Positions 1-10,337 of a stretch of 64,000 nt of DNA are shown in pieces. Source of the stretch: Anthoceros angustus (lineage: Eukaryota > Streptophyta > Anthocerotopsida > Anthocerotales > Anthocerotaceae); the NCBI GenBank assembly GCA_010909165.1, contig MU008196.1, forward strand, positions 62,001 through 126,000, in the 5' to 3' direction. Both the position numbers and the translations under genes were made by a program. The notes under the pieces were generated by a model that was given only the letters and a program-made list of their open reading frames with translations, did no database searches and was not told the DNA's origin. How positions within the stretch are numbered: position 1 is the stretch's first letter; every line of letters begins with the position of its first letter.

Positions 1-49
1 AAGGGGGAGTGAGGGGTTTTTGTTGGGAATAGGAGAAGAACTCATTTTC
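1..49 (+). repeat. 3' end of the gypsy-1 left LTR, truncated by the window edge
   Basis: The stretch running from a GGGGGAGTGAGG motif to CTCATTTTC recurs at about 15649-15690 (with small deletions) and 16296-16344. After position 50 the sequence differs from those copies, as expected where an LTR gives way to internal sequence. No standard tRNA primer site could be recognised just downstream. Confidence 0.65.
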
Positions 50-154
50 ACATCAGCAATCCACTTTTCGTAGCTTAGCCGGGTATGTGCTACAAAGAAC
101 GCAAGTGATGACCGTACGGAACGCAAAGGACCGTGACACACTCGAGATAAGTCA

Positions 155-1512
155 ATGGTGGAAATTGCTGAGAATGCTATAGGTTATTCTGTGCTATTCT
201 ATGCGGGTCGATCCATCCTTCACCTGGCCGCCTTGGCGGAACTAGAACCGGTGACTGCGGGCGTAGACGTGGACGAAGTGATTGACAAGGCCCTGCTAGC
301 GGATTGGACTGAAGGAGGCACTAACACCGACTTTGATGGAATGCCATACATAGTCTCTCGCAGGGGACGAGAGTGAGAGGGTGATGGTGTTCTTGCGCCT
401 CGCTGGACAAACTACACACCTATCCAAGAAGCTCGCAGTCCCACCGCCCAAAGATCCCCGCCCATGATTAGGAGGACGGTTCGAGTGGAGTCAAAGTCCC
501 ATCCGCCCATCGCATTTGAAGAAAGTTGTGGCGGAGCAAGAATGGAGTACGAGGCGCCTAGCAAGAACGATGTGTTCACCGGCGGCATGGTAGCATGTCA
601 CTTGCCGACTTTGAAGAGAAGTTCAGTGGGCAATCGATGAGATGGTGCTCAAATACAAATCTGAGTTCACACCCGAGATGGCATTAAGGAAAATGAGCAC
701 CTTCCTAGCATGAGAAGCGCTAATCTATGTGGACCCAAGGATCAAATCTTGCAGGATGCACGGACTTTGGCGAGGGCAAGAAGGGCTAAGAAGACGTCAA
801 AGGGAAGTGAAGAGGAAGAAGCGTCAAGCTCCATGCAAGGTGATGCAATCACGTATTTAGTGGATGAAATGTTTGCCAAGTTTGGGAGATGTTTAGGTAT
901 CCTCCATAGAAAGATCCAAGAACTATCAAAGTTCGTCATCAAGCCCAATGAACCTCTCGGTCCACTTCTGAGGCTAAGGCAGCTGGTGAAGGACACACGA
1001 GTGAAGGCATGCGAAGCCGCCCAAATATACATAGTTGCGCTTGGGCGGGCAAGGAGAGTGATTGCCAACTTCCTTCACATGATGCAGTGCTGATTATGAG
1101 TTAGCGGGCCTACGAGATGGCTGAAAGGGTCATGAAAGGTGATGTTGTGACCAGCGTCTTGGGAAGAACATGGCACAGTGAGGACACATCAACCTCGAAC
1201 ACGCACCGGTTCCAAGGAAGAAACGTGCCTCGGGAATAGGCAAAGCGCTATGCGAGAGTTCCCCCCACTAAGGAGGTCATCAACAGTGCAGCCACTACCA
1301 AGGCAACGGTGAAGTGCCTACGGTGCAGGGGGCCGCACAAAGCCTACGAGTGCGAATATCGACTCGGTGGAGCCAAGGAAAAGGAGGTGTGCAGAGCCTG
1401 TGCCAAGACAGGGCACACGGAGGCAGCATGTTGGCAGGCCCATCCCGAGTTTAAACCTAGAGCGTTGGGAGAGCGGGTCGTCAAGAAAGCTAAGTCGACG
1501 GTGGGTTATACC
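155..1512 (+). pseudogene. gypsy-1 gag, 5' part (capsid region and two zinc knuckles), broken
   Basis: Gag is the structural protein that packages element RNA. The open stretch 155-376 may be its N terminus. A part reading (with frame changes) SLADFEEKF then matches gypsy-2 gag at about 56229. The stretch 710-1093 holds the conserved capsid-like segment with KIQELSKF and KPNEPL, shared with gypsy-2 (56500-56590) and with the minus-strand fragment at 39312-39737. At 1309-1533 lie two nucleic-acid-binding knuckles, CLRCRGPHKAYEC and CRACAKTGHTEAAC; the second is a classic C-x2-C-x4-H-x4-C. The coding sequence runs into the copia-A insertion at 1513-1518 and resumes at 7147. Frame changes and a stop near 711 break it. 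Confidence 0.8.
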
Positions 1513-1517
1513 CGGAA

Positions 1518-1701
1518 TGAAACTTTTATTTAGCGGAAGCTAGTTGTATTGCAAGAAGGAATAAAAGCAATTAATTAAAGTTGAATACAAAATTGTCTTA
1601 AGTACTTCATGTGAGCAGGTGTGACTATTCACCACTAACCAATATATTAAAATAACTAAATAATAACTGGTAGGTTAATAAGAACCTTTCACATTTTAAC
1701 A
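1518..1701 (-). repeat. copia-A 3' LTR (left on the plus strand)
   Basis: This 184-bp repeat matches 6963-7146 apart from one base (T versus G at about position 14). It begins TG and ends CA on the plus strand. The target duplication CGGAA precedes it at 1513-1517. Confidence 0.95.
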
Positions 1702-2074
1702 CTCCCACTTAACCTAAGCAGGTAGTTATTTATCCACCATTCCAGGTAAAAATAGGTAACTCCACGTAAATATGGATAATGCCAGGTAAATACGGGTAGA
1801 TACAAGTAAAAAACCGTTATGTACCCATCACCATGCATGGATGATGGGGGTTGTTGGGCATTAAAGCCCATACCCCTCCCGCTCCCCGTGAAAGCCGTAA
1901 GGCAAGGCGCCGACCTCAAAAGCACGCGGCCATGGAAGCGGACAAGCGTGAACACGGGCCGTCATTTCGAGCGGAGGGCATCGCCAGTAACAATGGAGGG
2001 AAGGAAAAGGCACGGCGCTTAATGAGCGGAGGTGCTACCGAGAGGCAACCTTGTAGGGCGCCACCATCCACCAA

Positions 2075-2510
2075 TCAAATGAGTGCACGCTGACAACCAG
2101 ACCACCCAGATCCGTCCATGTCATCAACATCGATGCTCAAATGAATGTCATGACCCAGAGGCCGGTTGAAACAATAAGCAGAGACTCTTCGCTGCGTCAA
2201 GATTGGACGCCCCATCAAGATCGCGAAAGAGGTCAAGAAAAGAGACTTGCTCCCACTTGCTGAATATTGTAAACCAAAGGAAATAGTGCCCTTGATATAA
2301 CGATAATCGTTTAATATCATTCAGCAAGCGCCCCGTCGCTTAAGAAACCAAAAACCATACTAACACGTAGTCGATGCGTCGAGTCCAATTGGCGGAAAAT
2401 CAAGCATCCGATACCGTGATAAGGAATTGCCATATCTTTAAGATCTGCACTGAGGAGCTTGATCTATACTAAGCTTTTCCCCACCGCAGAGGGAGTCGTA
2501 ACAGTCGGCC
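2075..2510 (-). pseudogene. copia-A RNase H region, degenerate
   Basis: Reading the minus strand with frame changes gives pieces such as YIKGTISFGLQYSASGS, then a Leu-Thr-Gln-Arg-Arg segment and SAYCF. This corresponds to the start of the Ty1/copia RNase H domain, where a GL.Y..G segment precedes a DADWA-like block and an RRS.SGYCF block. The usual ADVLTK-like end of the domain was not found. The stretch 1711-2074, between here and the left LTR, shows no recognisable domain. Function in the family: degrades the RNA strand of the RNA:DNA hybrid during reverse transcription. Confidence 0.6.
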
Positions 2511-3885
2511 TCATCCATATGAAAGTTTAAGAATTTCTTTGATGTACTTAGTTTGATGAAGAATAATCTGGCACTCGTGATTTAAAAACTGGATGCCAAG
2601 ATCGAGATCCTTGATCATCATTTCAAACTCAGCTCGAAGCATAGTCTTAACCTTCTCGAGTTGGGGAGTACTATTACTGAGAAGAACGCAATCATCCACA
2701 TAAAGTGCGAGAACAACAAAAGACCACCCTGGGAGAGGTAAAACACATTGCTGTCCGCAGGAGATTGTAGAAAACCGAGCTTCTTCAGGTACTTCACAAT
2801 TCGCTTGTACCATGCTCTTGGACTTTGTTTCAAGCCGTAAATAGTCTTTAGCAGCTTGCAAACTTTCTTAGCCCATTTTTTGTTGATGAAGCCTTGGTTC
2901 TTGCATGTATAACACTTCTTCTAACTCCCCATGCGTGAAAGTATACACGTCCCATTTGTTGGACTTCAAGGTCATACATGGCCATGCAACATACGGATGT
3001 AAGGTGGCTTCACAACCGTGAGAAGGTATCGCCATAATCAATACCGGTATTTGACTAAACCCTCGCAACCAAGCGTGATTGTATCTAGCCATTCCATCCG
3101 ATTTAAGCTTGGTCTTGAAGACCCACTTACTAATAGGTTTCCTACTGTGGAAGATCAACAAGTTCCCAAGTGTTATTCTTCATAAGGGAATTGTACTCAT
3201 CATCAATTGAAATCCGCCAATGGTGTCCATCTGGTCCATGAATAGCTTCCTCATAGGACTGCGGATCCGGCCTTACATCAAGTACATGTAGGCTAGAAAC
3301 ATGAGCACCATGCTTTCTGAAGTCCACAGGCTGATAAGGAGGCTCAACCCATTGCTCACGAGATCGGCGCTCACGAGCGGATCTGGAGCAGGGTCTTCAG
3401 GTGGAGAGGAGGCATCACCGTCGGTGATCCTTCCAGATCATCATCAGCAGCTGAGAAATTACCATCACCATCCATTGATTCATTCCCATTAAGGTCAGCA
3501 AGTGTTTCTTCCCTTCCTCATGTGAGTGGTAGCGAAGATTCTAGGTGGGCTTGGACTCACCATCGAAAATGGATAATCGGCAAGAGCGGGGAGAATCAAC
3601 ATGTGGAGGACTAGGTGTGTCATCTTCTGAATTTTCAGTTTCAGCGGACTCACGTGAAGGAGAAAAATGCAGATCTGAATCTTCTGTGTTAGGAGAATGT
3701 AGTTCACAAAAGGTGACACTACGAGCAAGTGTGAGTTTCCTGGTCTTAGGGTCATACAGCTTGTAGGCTTTACTTTCCTCAGAATAGCCTACAAAGAAAT
3801 AGGGCCTGGACCTATCATCTAACTTCTGACGTTTGGACACAGGAATGAACACAAAAGCAGGGGAGCCAAAGACACGAAGATGCAA
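2511..3885 (-). pseudogene. copia-A reverse transcriptase with integrase-RT linker, frameshifted
   Basis: The linker (3541-3885) contains HLRVFGSPAF, FVGYSEESKAYKLYDP and TLARSVTF, typical of the segment after the copia integrase core. RT pieces follow in several frames: a Pro-Gln-Ser-Tyr-Glu-Glu-Ala start near 3260, Val-Phe-Lys-Thr-Lys-Leu-Lys near 3120, KQSPRAWYKR near 2820, and an ALYVDDC block (the catalytic YVDD) near 2690. They end with the family-typical YIKEILK near 2530. Enzyme role: synthesises element cDNA. At least four frame changes separate the pieces. Confidence 0.85.
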
Positions 3886-4198
3886 AGAAACTGGTTTCTT
3901 GCTCCAAAAGGCTTCAAAAGGGGTTGTATCAGGTAAAGAGGTGGGAACTCTTTAAGATATAAGTAGCCGTCACTTGCCTCAATATCCCTTTGAAGTCCCG
4001 ACGGAGAGCATACTACGTGTCATCCCCATCAAAGTCGATTTTTCTCTCACCACTCCATTTCTTTGAGGAGTGTATGGGCCGAGTTGCCTTCTAATTCCAT
4101 TTTAAAGAAGATCATCATACTTTGCCCCAAGAAATTCCCCACCATTATCGTCCGTAGACATTTAACTAACTTTCCGGTTTGTCGTTGAACCGAGGGAA

Positions 4199-4911
4199 TC
4201 AAGCGGCTATCTTATCAAATGCCTCACTCTTCAACTTCAAAGGAAATGTCCAAGTGAATCGAGAGTAGTCATCTGTAAGAGTGAGATAATACCAAGCGCC
4301 CCAAGGAGAGACACCGGCCGGCATGGACAAGCTCAAGTACCTCAGTGGCCCTAGTAGCATCCTTATTTTTAAAAGGTAATTCCTTCTGCTTAGACAAGAT
4401 ACATGATTTGCAAGCAGGAAGGTCCTTGAATTGAGCTGGAAGTTTCTCCTTGTAACGATCCCATAAGACATCAAACTCAATTTTGCCTTGTTGATATGAC
4501 CAAGGCGAGCATGCCAAAGTTCAGCAACAGATTTTGCCGATGTAGCAACAGCAGCCTGCTGAACTTGGGACAACACTTGGTGATAAAGTTCATTAACCAA
4601 AACACCTCTTGCTATGCACAGATCAGGGCTGGAAATCTTATACAAGCAGCAGCTGTTCAATTCAAATCTGAACCCAACCAAAGCTGATTGTGTAAGAGCT
4701 CTTATAGAGAGCAAATTCTTCGACATTCCAGAACGAAGAGAACATCCAGCAATTGCAACTGTGAACCATCAGCAAGAGGTATGTCAACTGAACCACTACC
4801 CTTCACATCAACTCCACGAGAATCCCCCACATAGACCAAGCTTCTTCTCTTCGACTTTGGAAGGTTGAGAGCGAGTCGATTATTGAGACATGGGCCGAGT
4901 CTATGAACCAA
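4199..4911 (-). pseudogene. copia-A protease end, GAG-pre-integrase and integrase N-terminal part
   Basis: The protease tail shows VKGSGSVDIPLADGSQ and leads into SKNLLSIRALTQ. Next comes the GAG-pre-integrase zinc domain, with LWHARLGHINKAKLSLM and CKSCILSKQKELPF (paired His and Cys residues), then DDYSRFTWTFPLK, the beginning of the integrase core. The protein would insert element cDNA into the host genome. The rest of the core, 3890-4200, is scattered over other frames and was not resolved. The equivalent part of copia-B is similar, so the two elements are related. Confidence 0.85.
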
Positions 4912-6061
4912 AGTGGGGAGACTTCACGAAAAGAAGTAAGGCAGACCGTGAGAACAGAAGAACTACTCTTAGCAGCGGCCTGCGAGGAAGATCCCTTGGA
5001 AGCCACATGAACTAGAGGTTTGGAATCCTTCCGTGGCTCACCAGCCTTCTTCTTGCGACAATCTCGTTCCCAGTGACCTGGAATTTGACACCAATTGCAG
5101 GTACCTTCACGTTTGGCAGCAGCGGGAGCAGGTGTTGGGTACTTTTTCTTCTTCCCCTTGTCTCTCCCCTGTCCAAACGTTTTTCCCTTGGATGCAACAA
5201 GGACCTTATCCGTGCGCACCCTTGCGGTGCCACCAGATCGTGTCCTACTCTGTTCCTCTTGATGTAGAGCGCCAATGAGCTCATTGAGGGTAAGAGTGGG
5301 TGCAGTTCCAGCTTTCACTGCGGATACAGAAGAACGCAACGAAGAATTTTGACTTGAGACAAATTGCTGATAGGAGGGAGGAGGTGGATGAAGGCGAGCC
5401 AACATCAATATCCTCAAGCTTGCTTCCAAGCATGGAGAGTCGCCTTGAGGTATCTAAATTTGATGTGCGCTCCTATCGTGTCTCCTTCCTTCATCCTTAA
5501 ACCATAGAAGTCATTTCTTGCAGCAACTAAGGTGAGGATGTTTTGCACTTGATAGGTGTCCTTCAGTTGTCTCCAGACGTCGGCTGCAGTTGGTAGAAAC
5601 TCAACCTCCGTCACAGTGGCCTCATCCAAACCAGATAGCAAAATGGCAAATGCAATTTTGTTGCCTTTGTTGAATTTGGCTATCTCTTCAGGTAATGCAC
5701 TGGTATCTGGTTGGGGAATTGAGCCATCCACAAATTCCCAAACATCACGTGCATCCAGAAAGGCCTTCATCCTAGCTCGCCAGCTCTTGTACCTAGCAGG
5801 TTTGCCATCAAACCTGTCCTTTTCTTTAAATTCCCCACTGTAAGATGTTCCTCCAGCCATTTTGATCAAAACAGGAGGAATAGGTGGAGAGAAAGAAGGA
5901 AACTGAGAGGCTAACGAGTTAAGAAAATCTGCTTCAGTCTCTGTGCCCTCATCTAAGTCATCACTAAAATCCCACCATATAAACCGGAATAAATAATGTT
6001 GGCTGAAAAGAATAACAAAGATATGAAGAGGGGCAGCAACCAGGAGAGTTGAAGGGTACAA
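4803..6061 (-). pseudogene. copia-A gag with CCHC knuckle and damaged protease site
   Basis: The likely start is the Met of MAGGTSYSGEFKEKDRF at about 5860. A UBN2/retrotran-gag-like region with the ADVWRQLKDTYQVQN segment follows, then a frame change near 5420-5430. A zinc knuckle, CNWCQIPGHWERDC, lies near 5090. The protease motif follows but reads FIDSAH where the family has D-S/T-G-A, so the active site is altered in this copy or by a sequence error. Gag packages the RNA; the protease would release the mature parts. Confidence 0.85.
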
Positions 6062-6289
6062 AACTTAACTAATAACGCTTCACTTTTGTGTTTTAGGGTT
6101 ACAGAAATAAAGAGGACAGTGGAAACTAAAGTTAGGGCACCTTTCCGGTGGCTCCTACACCAACCGCCACCAAGTCCCGTGACACCTCTTGAGCCGAAAC
6201 AAGATGCTCGAGAATCCGGCAAATTCTACAAGCAATCACTGAAATTGGCTTGAGGCACCACAATCAGTAGAAATTACAGGCGCTACCTC

Positions 6290-6807
6290 TTGGAAGCCTC
6301 CTCACATTGTTGCTTGAGGCTAGGGCGTCTGATCTGATGGATCTCTCGAGAAGGCCAAAGTTCGCCAGAGTTAAATTGTTCAAGGGAAACAACCAATTCA
6401 TCTACCGTGGCCTGGATCTCTTGAAGTCTTCTATACACAGAGGTAATCCTACCAGCCAATTGTGTAGAAACCTCATCGACAAATTTTACGTAGATTGAAG
6501 GCGGAATTTAGAAGTTGTCCAAAGACGTATATGGTCAACAAACTCCAAACTTCGGTCTTGATCGATCGATTGCGATTATAAACCCTTGAACGATGAATGC
6601 GAGGGGCCGGGCGGGGAAGGCAAGACAACAATTCTTTACATCAGATTTGTGTGCCTGTGAACTCCTAGGACGTCTGGAACTCGGAACTTGCTCAAGTGTC
6701 CGATTCCTGAGGAATTTGTTGTCTAATTCTGCCTGAGCCTTAAGATGATCAGCAGAATTAGAGAAATAAATTAGATCCTCAGAACGACGCCCTGTCCTCC
6801 GCGTCAT
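6290..6807 (-). pseudogene. copia-A leader ORF between the primer site and gag
   Basis: Two frames on the minus strand hold protein-like sequence upstream of gag. One is a 90-residue open stretch starting MTRRTGRRSEDLIYF. The other is a helical segment (about 6300-6480) with spaced Leu, Ile and Val residues in TSVYRRLQEIQATVDELVVS. Copia-B has an ORF at the same place with a similar layout: a basic start, an LWLRQFVVRN-type segment, then a helical segment. I do not recognise the product. It could be the N-terminal part of gag or a separate leader protein. Confidence 0.45.
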
Positions 6808-6950
6808 TGCTCTTCTACTTCACATGTTCAGATTAAACCTGTGAGGCATTGTAACGCTAGAAGCCTAAGGGTCCTAGAATACTAGCAAGTCTGCAATATA
6901 TAGAGAGACAAGATTTGATCTAGCATATATTCAGACATTGAGCACCTGGT

Positions 6951-6962
6951 GCTCTGATACCA
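6951..6962 (-). promoter_or_regulatory. copia-A primer binding site (initiator Met tRNA)
   Basis: The minus strand immediately after the LTR reads TGGTATCAGAGC. This is the well-known complement of the plant initiator methionine tRNA 3' end, and it primes minus-strand cDNA synthesis. It fixes which LTR is 5' and the orientation of the element. Confidence 0.95.
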
Positions 6963-7146
6963 TGAAACTTTTATTGAGCGGAAGCTAGTTGTATTGCAAG
7001 AAGGAATAAAAGCAATTAATTAAAGTTGAATACAAAATTGTCTTAAGTACTTCATGTGAGCAGGTGTGACTATTCACCACTAACCAATATATTAAAATAA
7101 CTAAATAATAACTGGTAGGTTAATAAGAACCTTTCACATTTTAACA
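6963..7146 (-). repeat. copia-A 5' LTR (right on the plus strand)
   Basis: This 184-bp repeat is paired with 1518-1701, with one base differing. Target duplication CGGAA follows at 7147-7151, where gypsy-1 gag resumes. Confidence 0.95.
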
Positions 7147-7518
7147 CGGAAAGCGTTGCTTTGCGAAGTGCATAGGCTGCAAGAACAGCTGGCAATTGGC
7201 ATGAGCGCGACAGAGAGTCCAAGTGCGCCTGTCGAGGAATACGACTCGGACACGGAGGTATACGCGTTGATGGCCCCAAGGGCAGCGACTGGCATGAGCT
7301 TAGGGGATTCTATCCAAAGAAAGAAGTCAGAGGAAAGAAACCAGCTCAAGATGCCGAAGTCCTTCAGGCAGAGTGAGGAGGATGAAGGAGTGTCGTCTCA
7401 GGCTAAGAAGGCACCAAGTGTCGAGGTCATGCTTGAAAGGGCAATGGATGCACCCGTGGTGAGCCTACAGATCGGGGTAAGAACGCAACCTTTCAAGCAA
7501 GTCATGCAAGCTCGATGA
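7147..7518 (+). pseudogene. gypsy-1 gag-protease linker, resuming after copia-A
   Basis: The open frame 7156-7518 includes CEVHRLQEQLAIGM and an acidic EEYDSDTEVYALMA segment. Gypsy-2 has the same arrangement downstream of its zinc knuckle: a coiled Gln-Val-Glu-Glu-Leu-Lys-Lys-Glu segment, then an acidic stretch ending DEAFGMMAVRKK near 57200. The segment joins the two zinc knuckles to the protease. No catalytic motif is expected. Confidence 0.7.
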
Positions 7519-8267
7519 GAAAGGAGTCTCGAAGGAGGCGTGGTGCGGGCGTTAGTTTACGAGGTGATCATTTGAAACCAACAGCGCGAGGTAAAGGAGG
7601 CATCGCCATGGTGAACAATCAGAATCAGGAAGTCACCGTTGATGGCTTCGCACCACAATGCGTGTTGGTCGACACAGGTGCGGATCCGGTGTTGCTTGGA
7701 GCAAGGGTGCAGCAGGCGCTATATGGAGAAGCGGGCTGCGAGTGCGCATCACCACCTCCGCAGGGACTAAGGCGGGTGATGGGTATAACCCGCGATCCGG
7801 TCACAATTGAGCTCAAACCCGGGCACAAGACTCCCAGTTATCCAATGCGGTGCTGTCCGATGCGAAATTACGACGTGTTGCTCGGTGCCGATGCCACTCA
7901 CGGTCCGGCGATGGGGGTGGATCCATTGCACTCAGTAGCATTTTACAGACCGCGATGGCAAGAAGGAGATTTCACACATGTGGCAAGAATACCGTTGGAC
8001 ATGCATCGACGTGATGAACAGTCAGGGGCCATGATGGCGCGACAGCATGTGTGGCGAAGCATCAGAGCGGTATGGGAAGAAACCCAGGAACTGATGAGGG
8101 AGGAAGCGCCGGACGAACGGCAAGTAGGGGAATGTATGTACATCAAGAGAACTCCTATGCTGTCTCGCATTGGCAAGAGAGCGTGTTCGGAAAGGACAGC
8201 CCAAGGCATGGCAGATAGCCAATGGGCGCCCGGAGGGTCACTTGCGCAGCACCATCACCCTGAGTAA
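7515..8267 (+). pseudogene. gypsy-1 aspartic protease domain
   Basis: The active-site motif VLVDTGADPVLLG (DTGA at residues 53-56 of the 250-residue frame) and the later flap-side element YDVLLGADATHG (about 119-130) are both present. These are the two landmarks of retropepsin-like proteases. Downstream, MGVDPLH..AFYRP and FTHVARIPL recur in gypsy-2 (57790-57940), where the DTGA is damaged. The last 30 or so residues run in the wrong frame relative to the next domain: the frame changes at about 8170-8180. The protease would cut the element polyprotein. Confidence 0.88.
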
Positions 8268-9263
8268 GTCGGACCTGCGTATCAACAGTGACGTGGTACG
8301 GTGGCAAGCGGACGTCCATGGGATTCACCTCATGGAGCTATGCTCCGGCATCAGCAGCGGACTAGAAGCCGTGTTGAAAAGCGGCTTACGGGTGAGAAAA
8401 TACACGTGCGTTGAGTCGGACGAGAAGACGCGTGCAGTGGCCAGATCAAGAATCGTTAGATTGCAAAGGACGTATCCTGAATTGCTAAGCATCGAGGCGA
8501 TCAAGGGTTGTCAAAGTAGATTGCCCCCGGACATCATGTTGGTGGGGAAACGACAGCTTGAGGCAATCAGGTGTCGTGTGGACATGTTAATCGCACGATG
8601 GGAGTGTCGGACTTTTTCCAGAGCCGGTCGCGGTTATGGCAACGGTGTAGAGATGGCCGCGGAAGTGATCCGAATCCTAAGGGAAGTGCAGTTGCTCAAC
8701 CCCGGCTGTTGGTACATTTTGGAAAATGTGTGCGGGGCATTTGATAAGCGTGAGAACGTCAGGAGGGACTATGAGCAGCTCAGGCGATGGTTGGGTGAAG
8801 AATTCGTCATCGATGCAGCACAGACTGGGTCATATGCTCACCGAGTACGGAGCTTTTGGACAAACATGGCTGAAGTAGAAGTCCTCTGACCGCAAGCATT
8901 GGATGGTAGAAAATACGTGGATGAAATTGAGGAAGGCGCTCACGATCGGTCAGAAAGGATAGACCGCCACACTTTCCAGTCAACATGGTGGGTACTGCAA
9001 GAAAGGCTTGGCCCACATTGGTAAGGACTGCACAATCATATGCGTTCCGGAGAGGAGGAGATGGCATGGTACTGGATATGAACGGAAATGAAATCGGGGA
9101 GCCTACAATAAGGGAACGAGAACGGGCCATGGGATTCGATGCAGACGGTACCTTCACGCACGGTGTCTCTGAAGCCTATCGGTGCAAGCTGGTGGGGCAG
9201 GCATTTGACCTTACCTGCTTGCAATGGCTATTGTGGGGCATGGCCACCGGATGGCGGGGATAA
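8170..9263 (+). pseudogene. DNMT3-like cytosine-5 DNA methyltransferase domain inside gypsy-1 pol
   Basis: Seen in order: the SAM-binding motif I (MELCSGISSGLEAVL, from 8332); a KYTCVESDE block like the DNMT3 second strand; VDMLIARWECRTFS, with the catalytic-type cysteine of motif IV at 8605-8607; LENV, the motif VI Glu-Asn-Val (about 8719-8730); and AHRVRSFWTNM, matching the DNMT3 AHRARYFWGN block. After a break at 8890-8985 come RERERAMGF and CKLVGQAFDL, matching the DNMT3 EMERVFGF and LLGRSW C-terminal motifs. The order I-IV-VI-X is that of DNMT3-type enzymes. The usual Pro before the catalytic Cys is Glu here and in gypsy-2. The family methylates cytosine using S-adenosylmethionine; activity here is not shown. 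The frame breaks once inside the domain. Confidence 0.85.
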
Positions 9264-9359
9264 CAGCTTTTGCACGCTTCTTGGCGACGCTTTCAGTAGA
9301 GCCGAGCAAGGGACATGCGTGAATGCGCAGGGGAACGCCACCACAAGACAAAAACGATC

Positions 9360-10337
9360 TGAGGGAAACGCATGAGTGGCAGATTTGTGAAGAATTGGAG
9401 GAGGTCGATCGGCAAAAGATTCGAAATATGCTGCAACACAACCGTGCTTCGCATTCGGTGAAAGTAGAGGCGATATGACAAAATAAAGTTCAAGATCACC
9501 ACCACCACCAAAGAGCCCATATTCCGACGAAGGCATAAGTTGAGCCCCATGGAATGGGAGATTGTGGATAAACGATGCAAGGAGTTGGCAGTGGCAGGGT
9601 TGATCAGGAAGTCAACCTCTCAATACGCTGCTGCCACGGTGTTGCCATTAAAGAAGGACGAAAACGGAGAATGGAAGGACAGGCGGATGTGCGGGGATTA
9701 TCGCGCACTAAACGAAGTCACACCCATGGAACGGTACCCCATGCCCACTCCTGATGAAATTTTTGATGCCATAGGGCAAGCCAAGTATTTCACTACATTG
9801 GACTTTCGATCCGGGTTCAACCAGATTGTCATTGAGGAAGGAGACAAGTGTAAGACAGCGTTTTGGGGCAAGGATCAGCTTTGGGAATGGGAAACGATGC
9901 CGTTTGGCTTGAAGAACGCATCTATATATTTTCAGCGGGTAGCTGACTTAGAGCTACAAGGGCTGCCCTTTGTGAGGTGCTATATAGACGATATTCTGGT
10001 GTTTAGTGACACATTACGGGAACATCTTGAACACCTGGAAGTCCTGCTGCAGAGATTGGCCAAGTCGGGGTTGAAAGCACATCCAAGAAAATGCAAATTT
10101 GCCTACAAAGAGATAGAATATTTGGGACATAAGATTGTTCCAGGTGGGGTGCTGCCTCAGTTGGCCAAGGTGCAGGCCGTGAACCTCATGCCCAGACCCA
10201 AAGATGTTGCCACCTTGAGGGCCTTTCTAGGGCTTGTCAACTACTATCGTCGTTTCATTAGAAACATGAGTGGAACCTGCAAAGTGCTGTATGAATTGCT
10301 CAAGAAAGGTGCCCGCTGGCAGTGGGGTCATGCGTAG
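9360..10337 (+). pseudogene. gypsy-1 reverse transcriptase
   Basis: The 9540-10337 frame is a nearly whole Ty3/gypsy RT: RRMCGDYRALNEVTPMERYP, LDFRSGFNQIVIEEGDKCKTAF, MPFGLKNA, the catalytic YIDDILVFSD (YIDD at 9981-9992), KCKFAYKEIEYLGHKI and LRAFLGLVNYYRRFI. The N-terminal lead-in (9360-9540, in other frames) contains EWQICEELEEVDR and a Lys-Glu-Pro-Ile-Phe-Arg-Arg-Arg segment. A stop at 10336-10338 is followed directly by the RNase H frame, so it probably reflects a single changed base. Confidence 0.95.

Larger units (their letters stand above)
1518..7146 (-). mobile_element. Ty1/copia LTR retrotransposon copia-A, inserted in gypsy-1 gag
   Basis: Both ends are exact: 184-bp direct repeats at 1518-1701 and 6963-7146 start TG and end CA. 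They are flanked by the duplicated target CGGAA (1513-1517 and 7147-7151). The repeats differ at a single base by eye, so the insertion is young. On the minus strand a tRNA-iMet primer site follows the right LTR, and the order is leader ORF, gag, protease, integrase, RT, RNase H; integrase before RT is the Ty1/copia order. A purine-rich stretch ending GTGGGAG abuts the left LTR (1702-1710). The coding region has many frameshifts, so autonomous activity of this copy is doubtful as assembled. Confidence 0.95.

Noticed and set aside
742-1068. 108-residue open stretch on the minus strand
   Set aside because: It is the antisense shadow of gypsy-1 gag, whose plus-strand protein is conserved in two other copies.
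8170-9263. Bacterial restriction-type methyltransferase or contamination
   Set aside because: It is embedded in gypsy pol, recurs in gypsy-2, and its AHRVRSFW and RERERAMGF blocks are DNMT3-like rather than Dcm-like.
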